From contig JAHLWT010000004.1 in assembly GCA_019057775.1 (NCBI GenBank), positions 1 to 17,409 of the forward strand: DNA of 17,409 bases, in the 5' to 3' direction. The position numbers and the translations under genes were made by a program. Of this stretch, positions 7,646 to 15,681 are shown piece by piece. Origin of the DNA: Promethearchaeota archaeon. Its GTDB lineage: Archaea; Asgardarchaeota; Lokiarchaeia; Sigynarchaeales; SOKP01. Positions within the stretch are counted from its first letter, which is position 1. Every line of letters starts with the position of its first letter. Under the pieces are notes generated by a model, which worked only from the letters and a program-made list of their open reading frames with translations, had not been told where the DNA came from and did no database searches.

Positions 7646-8356
7646 TTAAATGGGGCTTCTCGTACGTGCAATAACGACCTCTCTAAACATTTCCCTATCG
7701 CCATCTTGCCAATTTCCACTCCATGAAATATCGAAGAATACTTTTTGACAACCTCCATTTTCCGAATATAAACCGAGCTCTAAGATATACCTTCCGGGTG
7801 GGAAGCAGTTAGGTTGAGCGTACATAGTCCTAAGAAGGTCTAACTTAAAACGCAAGTTACTCCCTTCATACCCAGGTATATCGACAAATTTTTTCTGTTC
7901 TATTTCTTTCTGATATTTCGCTGACGAAATATGACCTATGTTGCAGAAGACTCTCCGTTCAGGATTTATGTTAATAAATTCAGTCGGTGGGCCCACATCC
8001 CAACGCATATTTAGTGGGGAAAAGTTTAAATATAATTGTGGGTTGTTGGCACTATCGTAAATCCATAAATTTTCCAAAACTACTTCACATAACCTTGCCT
8101 GGGTTTTCCCGTCGTTTACCACCAGAAAACGGAAATAATAAACTGGTTCCTCAATGTGAATCTGGGAATGTAGGGGAGAACGCCAGGTAGTTTTATGGCA
8201 AAAAGGTGGAGCAAATTCAAACAATATCTTAATTCTTGGTGCAAATGCCTTTCGTTTTAACATTTCGGCAATATAAGGAGCGAAAAGTGCACATGCTCCA
8301 AGAAATAGCGCTGTAAACATTAAAATATAATCTGTCGGTGTGAATGGCGTTGTCAT
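7646..8356 (-). CDS. Membrane-anchored 236-aa protein of unknown function
   Basis: The N-terminus has one clear transmembrane segment (about residues 10-31, YILMFTALFLGACALFAPYI), followed by a positively charged turn (LKRKAFAPR) that would place the rest in the cytoplasm. The remainder alternates hydrophobic strands (YYFRFLVVNDGKTQARLCEV and later ILELGLYSEN), suggesting a beta-sandwich. The arrangement resembles the 180-aa protein at 14179-14721. It is the first gene after repeat copy 3 and ends about 280 bases before the R-M gene. The ribosome-binding site is poor for the chosen ATG (8354-8356), so the start is uncertain; a 25-codon mini-ORF begins just upstream. No family is recognised. 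Confidence 0.65.
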   Translation of the reverse strand: MTTPFTPTDYILMFTALFLGACALFAPYIAEMLKRKAFAPRIKILFEFAPPFCHKTTWRSPLHSQIHIEEPVYYFRFLVVNDGKTQARLCEVVLENLWIYDSANNPQLYLNFSPLNMRWDVGPPTEFININPERRVFCNIGHISSAKYQKEIEQKKFVDIPGYEGSNLRFKLDLLRTMYAQPNCFPPGRYILELGLYSENGGCQKVFFDISWSGNWQDGDREMFREVVIARTRSPI

Positions 8357-8449
8357 TTGGGTAGTCTATCCCCTATTTTTCTCTCTCCAACTGTTCCCTC
8401 TTTTATATACGACGCCGCTAAAAGGGTTGGTTTCTGAGCTCATATTTTG

Positions 8450-8478
8450 ATGGTACAATAAAAATTAAATTTTTGCAA
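8450..8478 (-). promoter_or_regulatory. Weak promoter at the edge of repeat copy 3
   Basis: TTGCAA (8473-8478) with TACCAT 17 bases downstream (8450-8455) on the minus strand. Only the spacing and four of six -10 bases fit, so this is a weak version of the promoters at copies 1 and 2. Confidence 0.25.
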
Positions 8479-8596
8479 GATTTTTTGGCTTTAATTAACA
8501 AAAAAGGTAATTAGAGGGCTAGTTTTTGGACCTGGAAAATGAGGCTCTGAAAGTGGGGTTATTCGGCACTTTCAGAGGGAAGTTTACCTACTCGTC
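8468..8596 (-). repeat. 127-bp dispersed repeat, copy 3
   Basis: Same layout and orientation as the other copies but more divergent in the middle (GGACCTGGAAAATGAGGC instead of GGACATAAAATTTGTGCC). The second dyad is the longest here: CTCTGAAAGTG pairs with CACTTTCAGAG. It begins 6 bases after the stop of the DUF262-HNH gene. Confidence 0.9.
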
Positions 8597-8602
8597 CCTT
8601 TT

Positions 8603-10111
8603 TTATAAATGTCTATCTGTTTTAGCAAATCTGACTAATTTTCTATACATGTCTAATTTATATTCACTATTCCACTCTTTAAGTGCTTTAAGGTATTCCC
8701 CTATATTCTTCTTATTAACTTTTCTCCTTTTAATAGAGCTTTTTGTTTGCCTATATTGCTCTAAAGACATATCTTTCTTTTCTAAATTACATTCTGGATG
8801 TGCTAACAAAATATTGCTAAGTTTACTTTGCTTACCAGAACTATAAGGTCCTATATGTTCTGCATGAGTTTTTTTAAATGATTTACTTTTTCTAAATTTT
8901 TTATAACACAAATAACAATAAGGGATATTTCTAAAAATAGTTCTTTTTTCGGCCGAACTAATATTTCTTCTATGTTTAATCGCCCAATCGCCAAGATATT
9001 TATCTAAGAATACCTTTTTAAAAATTTGCTTTGATTTCTGAATATTTCTTGTGCTATTTGTTCCTGCCCCTGTAATAACAGAAACAAATCCTTTGTTTTT
9101 AAGTAATTTAAGATAGCCTTTTTTAATCTTTGAGAATTTTTTTCTATTTAATTGATAATTAGAATATTTTAGTATATAAAAGGAGAGTAATTGAAACAAA
9201 CTCTGATTAATTTTACCTGAAAATATATGCAACCGCCATTTATTATTTTTAGGTGGCTTTAAACCTTTTTTTAGTACTTGAAAACAGTCTCCAACATCTT
9301 TGCCAAATATTTTTTTTAGTGTCTTAATAAAAAATTGACTTTTTCGTCTCATCCTTTTTATTTCATTTTTATTAAAGTCTTTTTTAATCGTGCTAAGATT
9401 GTTCATAATATTTGTTATATCCTTCTCGTAACCATATCTATTTATAACAAAAAATCTAAGCGCTAATTCTTCACCCAACATTCTATCAAATGACATTCCT
9501 GTAATCTTTCTTAATTTTTTTCCCATATCTTTTAACAGTTTATTAAATTCTGGCTTTTCGCTTGCTAATAAACAGTTTCTTATTTCTTGAGCTTTCAACA
9601 TTGTAGCCCCTTGGTTAAGAACTCTAAAGATATCATACTTAAAATTTACTGAGGTTTTAGGCAAATACACACAATATATTTTTCTTAATCTTATCTCTTT
9701 TTTAATCTTATTTAAACTTATATGCTTCCCATTTTGTTTTATCTTCACTTTTTGAATTATCTTCCCTCTTAATTTTTTATTAATTCTTTTCGGTTTTAAA
9801 AAACCAAACATAGTTGTTAAACGTTGCTGACCATCTACAACCTCATCAATATCTCTTATGCTTTCAGCAAAATAAAACATTGGCAAAGGGATACCAGAAT
9901 ATAATGATTTTATTAACTCTTTTTGTTTCTTTTTATTCCATACAAATTGACGTTGAAATTCAGGTTGAAGATTGATTTTTCTCTTTAAATATTTACTTAA
10001 AACATCTTCTATAAATCTGGGAACAGGTTCATTAATCCTTGGCATGGATATATTACCATTGTATTTACTATCTTCAATAGTATCATATTCGTTTATATTA
10101 ATTCTACTCAT
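8603..10111 (-). CDS. DUF262 / HNH nuclease (GmrSD-like family)
   Basis: A 502-aa protein. The start is the ATG at 10109-10111, preceded by GAGGGGG; the frame is open further to 10210 but lacks a ribosome-binding site there. The N-terminal part is a DUF262 (ParB/Srx-like) domain with LQPEFQRQFVW at 48-58 and the diagnostic DGQQR at 93-97, the NTP-binding signature of GmrS/SspE-type proteins. The C-terminus has an HNH nuclease: CYLC (399-402), HAEHIGPYSSG from 416, and N...HPECN around 433-442. Members restrict foreign or modified DNA in an NTP-dependent way. Base composition is markedly more AT-rich than its neighbours, with many Lys/Asn/Ile codons, which suggests a separate origin. It ends 6 bases before repeat copy 3. 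Confidence 0.88.
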   Translation of the reverse strand: MSRININEYDTIEDSKYNGNISMPRINEPVPRFIEDVLSKYLKRKINLQPEFQRQFVWNKKKQKELIKSLYSGIPLPMFYFAESIRDIDEVVDGQQRLTTMFGFLKPKRINKKLRGKIIQKVKIKQNGKHISLNKIKKEIRLRKIYCVYLPKTSVNFKYDIFRVLNQGATMLKAQEIRNCLLASEKPEFNKLLKDMGKKLRKITGMSFDRMLGEELALRFFVINRYGYEKDITNIMNNLSTIKKDFNKNEIKRMRRKSQFFIKTLKKIFGKDVGDCFQVLKKGLKPPKNNKWRLHIFSGKINQSLFQLLSFYILKYSNYQLNRKKFSKIKKGYLKLLKNKGFVSVITGAGTNSTRNIQKSKQIFKKVFLDKYLGDWAIKHRRNISSAEKRTIFRNIPYCYLCYKKFRKSKSFKKTHAEHIGPYSSGKQSKLSNILLAHPECNLEKKDMSLEQYRQTKSSIKRRKVNKKNIGEYLKALKEWNSEYKLDMYRKLVRFAKTDRHL

Positions 10112-10326
10112 AGCACCCCCTCGATGGTTAAATATAGTATTATATGGAATTTTAGACACGCTAAATAAATGGAATGTGGACTTATTTATTTTCTTGAAAA
10201 ATAGGGACAACAGCGACTATTTATCCTCCTGAGGCGGATGGATCTCCATTTCAAAACTTCAAAAATCAAGCCCTAAATCAATTATCATGGTTAAAAATCA
10301 CTCTGACCCCTTTTCTAATTTAGGAA

Positions 10327-10764
10327 TCAATCTTTCAAATTTGGTTTAATATACTTAATGATTATATCTCTAAGATAGTCACAATTTTTCTTCGATGCTT
10401 TTAACTCACCCATTATCCTATTATCTAACCTGAAGTGCAAAAAAAGTCTTGAGTTATCTATTGCCTCTTTGAAATCGTAATCCCGTTTTTCGATAGACCA
10501 GTAACATACATGTTTCTGTATTGGTGTTATATCAAAGTCGTCCTTTATTATAAATTGTTTCGCTTCCATACCATATTTCTCAGAAAAAAACCAAAGATTT
10601 TCATATTCTCTAGTTCCATCTTTTTTCATGTAATCAGTTACAAAGATGTCTTTAATTTCTTCGGGTAATATTTCCTGATAAAATTCATAAATCTTCTCAA
10701 TTTTTTCATTGAGAGCCTCTGGTATGCCTATAGAGTTCAAATATTCAGTAAATTTCTCTTCCAT
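10327..10764 (-). CDS. 145-aa partner of the RelA/SpoT-like protein (possible antitoxin)
   Basis: The family is not recognised. The protein is mixed alpha/beta with acidic stretches (LNEKIEKIYEFYQEILPEE near the N-terminus) and no membrane segment. The ATG at 10762-10764 lies one base after the stop of the RelA/SpoT-like gene, and its AGGAGGG ribosome-binding site is made from the last codons of that gene. The two are therefore almost certainly one translationally coupled operon. In toxSAS toxin-antitoxin systems a small neutralising protein is encoded right next to an alarmone-synthetase-like toxin, and the position fits that arrangement. The antitoxin role is inferred only from position. 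Confidence 0.6.
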   Translation of the reverse strand: MEEKFTEYLNSIGIPEALNEKIEKIYEFYQEILPEEIKDIFVTDYMKKDGTREYENLWFFSEKYGMEAKQFIIKDDFDITPIQKHVCYWSIEKRDYDFKEAIDNSRLFLHFRLDNRIMGELKASKKNCDYLRDIIIKYIKPNLKD

Positions 10765-10765
10765 G

Positions 10766-11557
10766 TTATCCCTCCTTTTGTTTCTCTCTAATTTCCATAA
10801 TCATGCCTTCAACATAATGCAGTATGTGCCCCAAATAATTTGCTACGAACTCGTCGCTTTCATAATTCCATTGCCACTTAACACCCTCTTCTTTTTCTAT
10901 TCCTTTTCTCCTTTCTTCATAATATTTGTGTAACAATTTTCGAATGACTTCTTGTAGTTGTGTCGTTATTTGAATTTCAATTGAAACATCAACGTTTTCT
11001 GTGTCCCAATTAGGTTTTGGAATCTCAAACTCTTGTCTCGGATATAGATGTGCAGCATAATATCCTTCTTCTGTAGCCTCAAGAAAAACTTTACACTCGA
11101 TACCGAGTTTCCCGGAAATAGATTTTACTTTATTTATTATAAAGTCAACCCCATCTAAATACTTAACTTCAATTAATGTTCTTACAATATCGTTTATTTT
11201 AGAGTACCAGTTATTGGAGAATACCCATCCATCTTCCGGTTTATCAGGCCAACGTTTGTTCTCTATAATATTTTTTCTAAATGTTTTTAATAAAAAAGAG
11301 TCAAAAGGTTTTATGTCCAATCCTGGTCTATCTCTAGATACTAACAGAGAGTATCCAGTTTTTGCTAAGTATTCCCCGTCGTATTTATTAAGATTTTCAG
11401 TTAATTCAACCCAACAATTTGATTTCTCAAAATCTTGTTTAATCTTATTTGCTACAGAATCATAATATCTTTGTGTCCGGATCGAAATCTCAATTCCGTG
11501 TTTCTCTTTTAACCATTTTTTATACTCATCAATATCTTTTGGTTTTTTATTATCCAT
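10766..11557 (-). CDS. RelA/SpoT-like nucleotidyltransferase-fold protein (toxSAS candidate)
   Basis: A 263-aa protein starting at 11555-11557, with AAAGG about 8 bases upstream. The middle follows the small alarmone synthetase order: KINDIVRTLIEVKYLDGV (120-137, with Asp123 in the place of the metal-binding Asp), GYYAAHLY (165-172, equivalent to the GYxxxH region) and VSIEIQITT (191-199, equivalent to the E-I-Q-x-R-T strand whose Glu is catalytic), then a helix KLLHKYYEER. The Arg normally following in DxxGxR and the Arg of EIQxRT are not conserved, so it is a divergent member; it may transfer pyrophosphate to something other than GTP/GDP or be inactive. No HD hydrolase or regulatory domain is present. 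It is coupled to the 145-aa gene. Its 5' neighbour is an orphan ppdK fragment. Confidence 0.7.
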   Translation of the reverse strand: MDNKKPKDIDEYKKWLKEKHGIEISIRTQRYYDSVANKIKQDFEKSNCWVELTENLNKYDGEYLAKTGYSLLVSRDRPGLDIKPFDSFLLKTFRKNIIENKRWPDKPEDGWVFSNNWYSKINDIVRTLIEVKYLDGVDFIINKVKSISGKLGIECKVFLEATEEGYYAAHLYPRQEFEIPKPNWDTENVDVSIEIQITTQLQEVIRKLLHKYYEERRKGIEKEEGVKWQWNYESDEFVANYLGHILHYVEGMIMEIREKQKEG

Positions 11558-11699
11558 ATTTTCGCCTTTATAAAATTCCTATGTAGCTTAACTGTTTATC
11601 GGCTAATTAGCTCATTAATTATAAACTTTTTCTTAAGACCAACTGATACCTCTAGGTTTTTCTATAAGATGCAACTGTTATGTGGCTGCAAGTCAATTA

Positions 11700-11969
11700 C
11701 TATGAAGTTTTCTTTTTTTCTTCCAGGACTGCCTGGGCGCTGGCGAGACGGGCAACAGGCACTCTATAAGGGGAACAGCTGACGTAATTCATTCCTACCC
11801 GATGGCAGAACTTTACTGATTGGGGATCTCCTCCATGCTCACCGCAAATGCCTACTTCTAAATCTGGTCGGCCCTTTCTTCCTTTCTCAATCGCCACCTT
11901 CATCAGCTCTCCCACGCCTTTCTGGTCGAGTGTGTGGAAAGGAGAATCAATTTTGGTTGCCAGTACTTT
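11700..11969 (-). pseudogene. ppdK: Orphan 3' fragment of pyruvate phosphate dikinase
   Basis: The minus-strand frame reads about 85 C-terminal residues of PPDK, including [27 protein letters not shown] (with the catalytic-domain Cys), and [19 protein letters not shown], ending at a TAG (11700-11702). The upstream catalytic and nucleotide-binding parts are missing, and the frame begins right beside repeat copy 4 without a start codon suited to PPDK. The last 160 bases are about 93% identical to the ppdK end at 17260-17409 by eye, including about 15 bases past the stop. It is GC-richer than its surroundings. It probably marks an earlier integration junction. Confidence 0.85.
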
Positions 11970-11994
11970 ATTATTTTTTAGTACTATATGACAA

Positions 11995-12118
11995 AATTTT
12001 GCAAGATTTTTTTGCTTTAATTAGGAAAAATGCTAATTAGAGGGCTAGTTTTGGGACATAAAATTTGTGCCTTTGAAAGTAGGGTTATTCGGCACTTTCA
12101 AAAGGGAGTTTACCGACC
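11995..12118 (-). repeat. 127-bp dispersed repeat, copy 4
   Basis: Same orientation and block order as the other copies. The second dyad here is TTTGAAAGT/ACTTTCAAA, with a T-A pair where copy 3 has C-G, so pairing is kept. The -35-like TTGCAA (11999-12004) is present but no -10 lies 17 bases away; a TATAGT is only 10 bases off. It directly abuts the orphan ppdK fragment, and it starts about 110 bases after the stop of the HAD gene. Confidence 0.9.
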
Positions 12119-12231
12119 TATCTATAGAAATAAAATAGATGCTTCCTAATACTCATTTAACACTCCCTAATTAAGAAATTGTCCCATTCTGCTTGATGAC
12201 AGATAATTATCAAGATATTTTTTATTTAGAA

Positions 12232-12990
12232 CTACTTATATGCCTCTTCAATTTTTTTGACAGCATTTGGTAACTCGTTTAATAAGTGTATAATAATATC
12301 TGGTTTAACAGGATATTTCTTAAATAGTGAAGCTTTTAAAGACTTCCTTCCATCTTGTTTTAACTTAGATTTTATTTCTCTATTTTTCAGTATTGTTTTA
12401 AATCCAAATTTTCTTGGATAAAAAATATCGTCTTCATAATGATCACCAAATGTAATCTGAAGTTTTGTTATTTTGGGCCATGTACCATAAAATTTTACAT
12501 TATCTTTGAGGCTATTGAATTTATCAGGAGTAATTATATCATCAAATATTTTTAATATATTTAAAGCTTTTAAAACTGGCATTTGATATTTTCTAAGACC
12601 CTTTGTTGATGCTACAATGGGGCGAGATGGTTCATTTAATTTCATTTTTTTTAAAATCATATCTGCATTGTCTACTACCTTTATATACTTATTACTAGTA
12701 TGATTTTTTACAATTTCTAATACAATATTATGAGGCAGTCTGACACTTAACTTTGAGGCAACTTTTTGAACAATATCATCCCAATCCATCGCTAAAGTAG
12801 CCGAAAATCTCTTATTATGTTGTCTATACCTATTTTCTTCAACAATAAGATGGCGAATTTCTTTTACATCTAAACCTGATTTTTCTGAAATTTTTTTAAA
12901 AATTATTGGGAAAACAGCAGTTTCAAAAGGACCTCTAATAATTGTATCATCCAAATCTACAAATAAAACACTATACCATGATAAACCCAT
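12232..12990 (-). CDS. HAD-superfamily hydrolase
   Basis: A 252-aa protein. The chosen ATG (12988-12990) lies 5 bases after the stop of the upstream membrane gene, with GGAGG 11 bases before it; a longer TTG start at 13050 would overlap that gene. HAD motifs are in order: VDLDDTI (motif I, Asp12 and Asp14), PIVASTKG (motif II, Ser128/Thr129), a lysine near 153-162 (motif III), and FGDHYEDD (motif IV, Asp183, Asp187/188). The cap between motifs I and II is helical. HAD enzymes of this length are phosphatases or phosphohydrolases acting on small phosphorylated substrates; which one cannot be told. It is coupled to the 4-TM gene, suggesting a joint role. Confidence 0.8.
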   Translation of the reverse strand: MGLSWYSVLFVDLDDTIIRGPFETAVFPIIFKKISEKSGLDVKEIRHLIVEENRYRQHNKRFSATLAMDWDDIVQKVASKLSVRLPHNIVLEIVKNHTSNKYIKVVDNADMILKKMKLNEPSRPIVASTKGLRKYQMPVLKALNILKIFDDIITPDKFNSLKDNVKFYGTWPKITKLQITFGDHYEDDIFYPRKFGFKTILKNREIKSKLKQDGRKSLKASLFKKYPVKPDIIIHLLNELPNAVKKIEEAYK

Positions 12991-12994
12991 AAGT

Positions 12995-13663
12995 TCATTT
13001 ACCTCCAATATCCCTTTGTAAAGGAAACGATGAATTTTTATCTTTTTCAAACTTAATAAATGTTTTCTTTATTAGCTTACACTGTAAAAATATGACAAAG
13101 ACACAGAGTATCCCACTTAAAATAATAGTATATTCAATGCTTAATTTATTAAATAGCAACATGATAGAAAATATAATTGATGTCGAAATAAATATACTAT
13201 TTAAAACGATAACCAAAGTAGTTAAACTAGAAGATAAGAAATTTTTTGAAATAAATGATGGTTTTGAATCATTAATACTGTATACTAGATAAGGCAATAA
13301 AGATTTATCTTTTTCAACAAACCAGTTACGAATTCTAGCTAATTTTCTGAGATATATAATTGAAAGACGCCATCGTTCTAATAATAATCGTAAAATAACA
13401 ATACCCATCAGTGAAAGAAATAATAAAGCAATAAAAACAGCAAAGTAAAATTCCTTCATAGTAGATGTTTTTTGAATAGTTATTATTTGCCGAAGAATAA
13501 TTACACCAGTAATTATAATGGATATAAGAGTTAAATATAGATTGATTCTGCGGTCTCCACTATCACGATTGCTCTTTTCTGCTAACTGTATTCTATTAAA
13601 CTCTGCTAACATAAATTGAACAGAGGCATCTTTTAATTGCGATTTATGGTTATCATTTGCCAT
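12995..13663 (-). CDS. Four-TM membrane protein (SLATT-like layout)
   Basis: A 222-aa protein with an N-terminal soluble helix (QFMLAEFNRIQLAEKSNR, 16-33), then four hydrophobic segments at about 41-60, 72-95, 147-170 and 176-196, and a loop between TM2 and TM3. This resembles SLATT-type and related small multi-TM proteins often encoded in defence loci as putative pore-forming effectors, but no family-defining motif was identified. A good promoter (13684-13712) lies just before the ATG at 13661-13663. The HAD gene follows 5 bases after its stop. It is strongly AT-rich. Confidence 0.7.
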   Translation of the reverse strand: MANDNHKSQLKDASVQFMLAEFNRIQLAEKSNRDSGDRRINLYLTLISIIITGVIILRQIITIQKTSTMKEFYFAVFIALLFLSLMGIVILRLLLERWRLSIIYLRKLARIRNWFVEKDKSLLPYLVYSINDSKPSFISKNFLSSSLTTLVIVLNSIFISTSIIFSIMLLFNKLSIEYTIILSGILCVFVIFLQCKLIKKTFIKFEKDKNSSFPLQRDIGGK

Positions 13664-13683
13664 ATAGCTATCTCTTAGTAAAT

Positions 13684-13712
13684 ATTATATCTTCTAAAAA
13701 CAAACAGTTCAA
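13684..13712 (-). promoter_or_regulatory. Promoter of the 4-TM / HAD operon
   Basis: TTGAAC (13707-13712) and a perfect TATAAT (13684-13689), 17 bases apart on the minus strand, about 20 bases before the ATG of the 4-TM gene. Confidence 0.6.
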
Positions 13713-13833
13713 CATTAGCTTAATTATTAACTGACTAATGTATCTTTTAAGATATAGCAGCTATTCTAAATTGCTATGGAAAAAGCAATACCTTTTATAC
13801 ATCGGAACAAATTCTCCATTATTTGTAAAAGAC

Positions 13834-14151
13834 TTACACCAAGCCCTCAATCAGCGTGACCAGCTCTTTGTTGGCATATTTTTTATCGGTTTTGTATATG
13901 TGGTTTTTGTAAAGGTAGGAATTTCCCTTTGCCTTGGCGGACAGCCTGATCGGCACGAGCTGCTTGTCGGACCATTCCATGAGGCCCTGATAAAAGAACC
14001 ATTTATCTCCCAACGTGACACCAGCGCCAATAATGTCAATTATTGGCTTTAACCCCGTGATATCGGCTTTCTTCTCCTTTTCCTGCCATTCATTCCACTG
14101 CAATAAGTATTCTCTTAATTTTCTCCAATCTTCCGGTTTGAATTTCAGCAT
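13834..14151 (-). CDS. 105-aa protein of unknown function
   Basis: Starts at the ATG at 14149-14151 with GGAGG 6 bases upstream. The N-terminal half is a charged, tryptophan-rich helix (DWRKLREYLLQWNEWQEKEKK), and the C-terminal half is mixed and basic (LYKNHIYKTDKKYANKEL). No membrane segment and no recognised motif. It begins 27 bases after the stop of the 180-aa membrane-anchored gene, so the two probably share the promoter at 14741-14769. The 170 bases between its end and the next gene hold only that gene's promoter. Confidence 0.6.
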   Translation of the reverse strand: MLKFKPEDWRKLREYLLQWNEWQEKEKKADITGLKPIIDIIGAGVTLGDKWFFYQGLMEWSDKQLVPIRLSAKAKGNSYLYKNHIYKTDKKYANKELVTLIEGLV

Positions 14152-14178
14152 TTTGAGCCTCCAACCCGTTGAGTAGAT

Positions 14179-14721
14179 TTAAAAATTGCAAGAAGTCGTG
14201 CATTTCTTAATTCGGTAAAATTTATTTCTTTTTTCTGCGAATTCCGTTTTATATTTTCTTCCAAAAATATCCTCGTATTTAACTGCAAGCCTAGTGTTAC
14301 CTTCCCTTAAATAATTAGTGTCATTTATGGGACCAGTAGCAAAGCAGACCTCCAATTCTGGTGACACTTTCGCTCCGATAATATCATCTATATCTGGAGT
14401 AACTTCTTGCATATTTCCCATTTTCTCTATTTTTAACGATACATTTATAGCGGGTCCGGCTCCCACATTTACCAAGCGGTAACTAAAAACTGGAACAGGT
14501 TCGCCTTTTTGCAGACCGGTTGTATCTTTCTTTTTAAACCTTTCAAATTCTGTATCATATATCCTCCGCTCTGTCGGTTCCACATTTGCTTTTCTAAACC
14601 TGAAGGACATAACTGGTATTTCTGCGTCCATTCTTTGCTTGCGGGCTTCTTTGTAAGATAGCATAGCGAAAAGGGCCATAGCAACAAGCGCTATGAAAGT
14701 TAAGATTTGAATCCACTGCAT
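14179..14721 (-). CDS. Membrane-anchored 180-aa protein of unknown function
   Basis: The start is the ATG at 14719-14721: GGAGG lies 6 bases upstream and a promoter just before it, whereas the longer frame to 14859 would contain that promoter. Residues about 5-22 form one transmembrane segment (ILTFIALVAMALFAMLSY) followed by a basic turn (KEARKQR). The soluble part contains VFSYRLVNVGAGPAINVSL, a strand-turn-strand pattern seen in many single-TM proteins with a cytoplasmic beta-sandwich. The layout matches the 236-aa protein at 7646-8356, although the sequences are not clearly related. No function is recognised. Confidence 0.7.
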   Translation of the reverse strand: MQWIQILTFIALVAMALFAMLSYKEARKQRMDAEIPVMSFRFRKANVEPTERRIYDTEFERFKKKDTTGLQKGEPVPVFSYRLVNVGAGPAINVSLKIEKMGNMQEVTPDIDDIIGAKVSPELEVCFATGPINDTNYLREGNTRLAVKYEDIFGRKYKTEFAEKRNKFYRIKKCTTSCNF

Positions 14722-14740
14722 TTTTTCCTCCTTCGATAGA

Positions 14741-14769
14741 ATTATAAATGGAATCTTATACAAATTCAA
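14741..14769 (-). promoter_or_regulatory. Promoter of the 180-aa / 105-aa gene pair
   Basis: TTGAAT (14764-14769) and a perfect TATAAT (14741-14746) are 17 bases apart on the minus strand. The expected transcript start is only about 15 bases before the start codon, just ahead of the ribosome-binding site. The rest of the stretch up to 15005 shows nothing else recognisable. Confidence 0.6.
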
Positions 14770-15005
14770 TGCAAATGCACAAAAGAGATTTTTCAGGTTG
14801 ATAAGCATTGAGAATCTCTCTTCAAAATTTAGACTGTACACACTTCCCAAATTCACCACATACTATTTCTTCACTCATTTTTGTCATTCCTTGGTTAGTC
14901 TCAGGGCCAAGTTATCGAAGAAAATATTGCCTGCTGACAAGAATTATACTTCCACTAAAATCGAACCAGAGTTGGGGAAATCCAAGGGCTAAAAATAGTT
15001 CCGAT

Positions 15006-15599
15006 TTACTTAATATTTTTATCCCTAGCCAAGTATTCCTCTGCCTGTCTTTTTATTGAACGAAAAGTCCTGCTATCTTCGTTAAATGGTTTCAGTGTAT
15101 TGAGGTTCTGTAAAAAATGTTGCTTAGCCTCCTTATTCAAGACAGGGTTGGGTTTTGCCTCTAAAATGTTAAAGACCGCGCCTTTTCCGGTTACTATGAT
15201 ACAGCCAATGGGTGTAATAGATACTATTCTTAACCATGTCTCGCTAAAAACGTTGGCTCGAGGGGCACAATGGACGACATAAACCTTATCTATTACCCCG
15301 CCTTCGTATAATCTTTTACCATTCGTCAAAATAAGAGGTAATTGCAAATACGCCATGGCCTGATCCAGGCCTTCATATTCTGCGGGCCAAGGTCTGTTTT
15401 TTTGCTGACCTTTTACTTCGTAAGCAACTATGGTGCTGTCCCTTTTTACTTCGAGAAGGTCCACATCGGGGCCAAAGGCATAACACCATTCTCTTTCAGT
15501 AGAAATATTATGCTTAAGTTTAAAGAAAAATTTGGAGCCCTGCGGCTTCAAATAACGGTAAAGCAAGTACAAAGTTACGTTTTCACTTAGAATACTCAT
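15006..15599 (-). CDS. PD-(D/E)XK nuclease-like protein
   Basis: A 197-aa protein starting at the ATG at 15597-15599 with GAAGGAAA upstream; the frame is open further to 15746 but overlaps the 49-aa gene. The core reads AFGPDVDLLEV (41-51), then STIVAYEVKGQ (55-65), i.e. Asp, hydrophobic strand, E-V-K: the PD-(D/E)XK signature (Asp45 or Asp47, Glu61, Lys63). The following EYEGLDQAMAYLQL helix is also typical of this fold. It is too short for a full restriction enzyme with its own recognition domain, so it may work with a partner or as a small nuclease. It follows the 49-aa peptide and the 3-TM protein on the same strand. Confidence 0.72.
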   Translation of the reverse strand: MSILSENVTLYLLYRYLKPQGSKFFFKLKHNISTEREWCYAFGPDVDLLEVKRDSTIVAYEVKGQQKNRPWPAEYEGLDQAMAYLQLPLILTNGKRLYEGGVIDKVYVVHCAPRANVFSETWLRIVSITPIGCIIVTGKGAVFNILEAKPNPVLNKEAKQHFLQNLNTLKPFNEDSRTFRSIKRQAEEYLARDKNIK

Positions 15600-15681
15600 G
15601 TGTTTCCTTCTCTCAAGTCTCAAAAATATAGGTAGAACTAGTTGCTCTCCCGGAATGAATTCTTCCCCGTCTATTGAAATA

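Noticed and set aside
8382..8442. 25-codon mini-ORF before the 236-aa gene, with its ATG near the expected start site of a leaderless transcript
   Set aside because: No ribosome-binding site, and the -10 box at this repeat copy is poor; the position could easily be chance.
11983..12004. Promoter at repeat copy 4 (TTGCAA with TATAGT)
   Set aside because: The spacer is only 10 bases, too short for a sigma-70 promoter, and the next sequence is a gene fragment.
13760..13800. ATTGCT/AGCAAT hairpin as a terminator after the 105-aa gene
   Set aside because: The stem is only 6 bp and AT-rich, and no T-run follows it on the minus strand.
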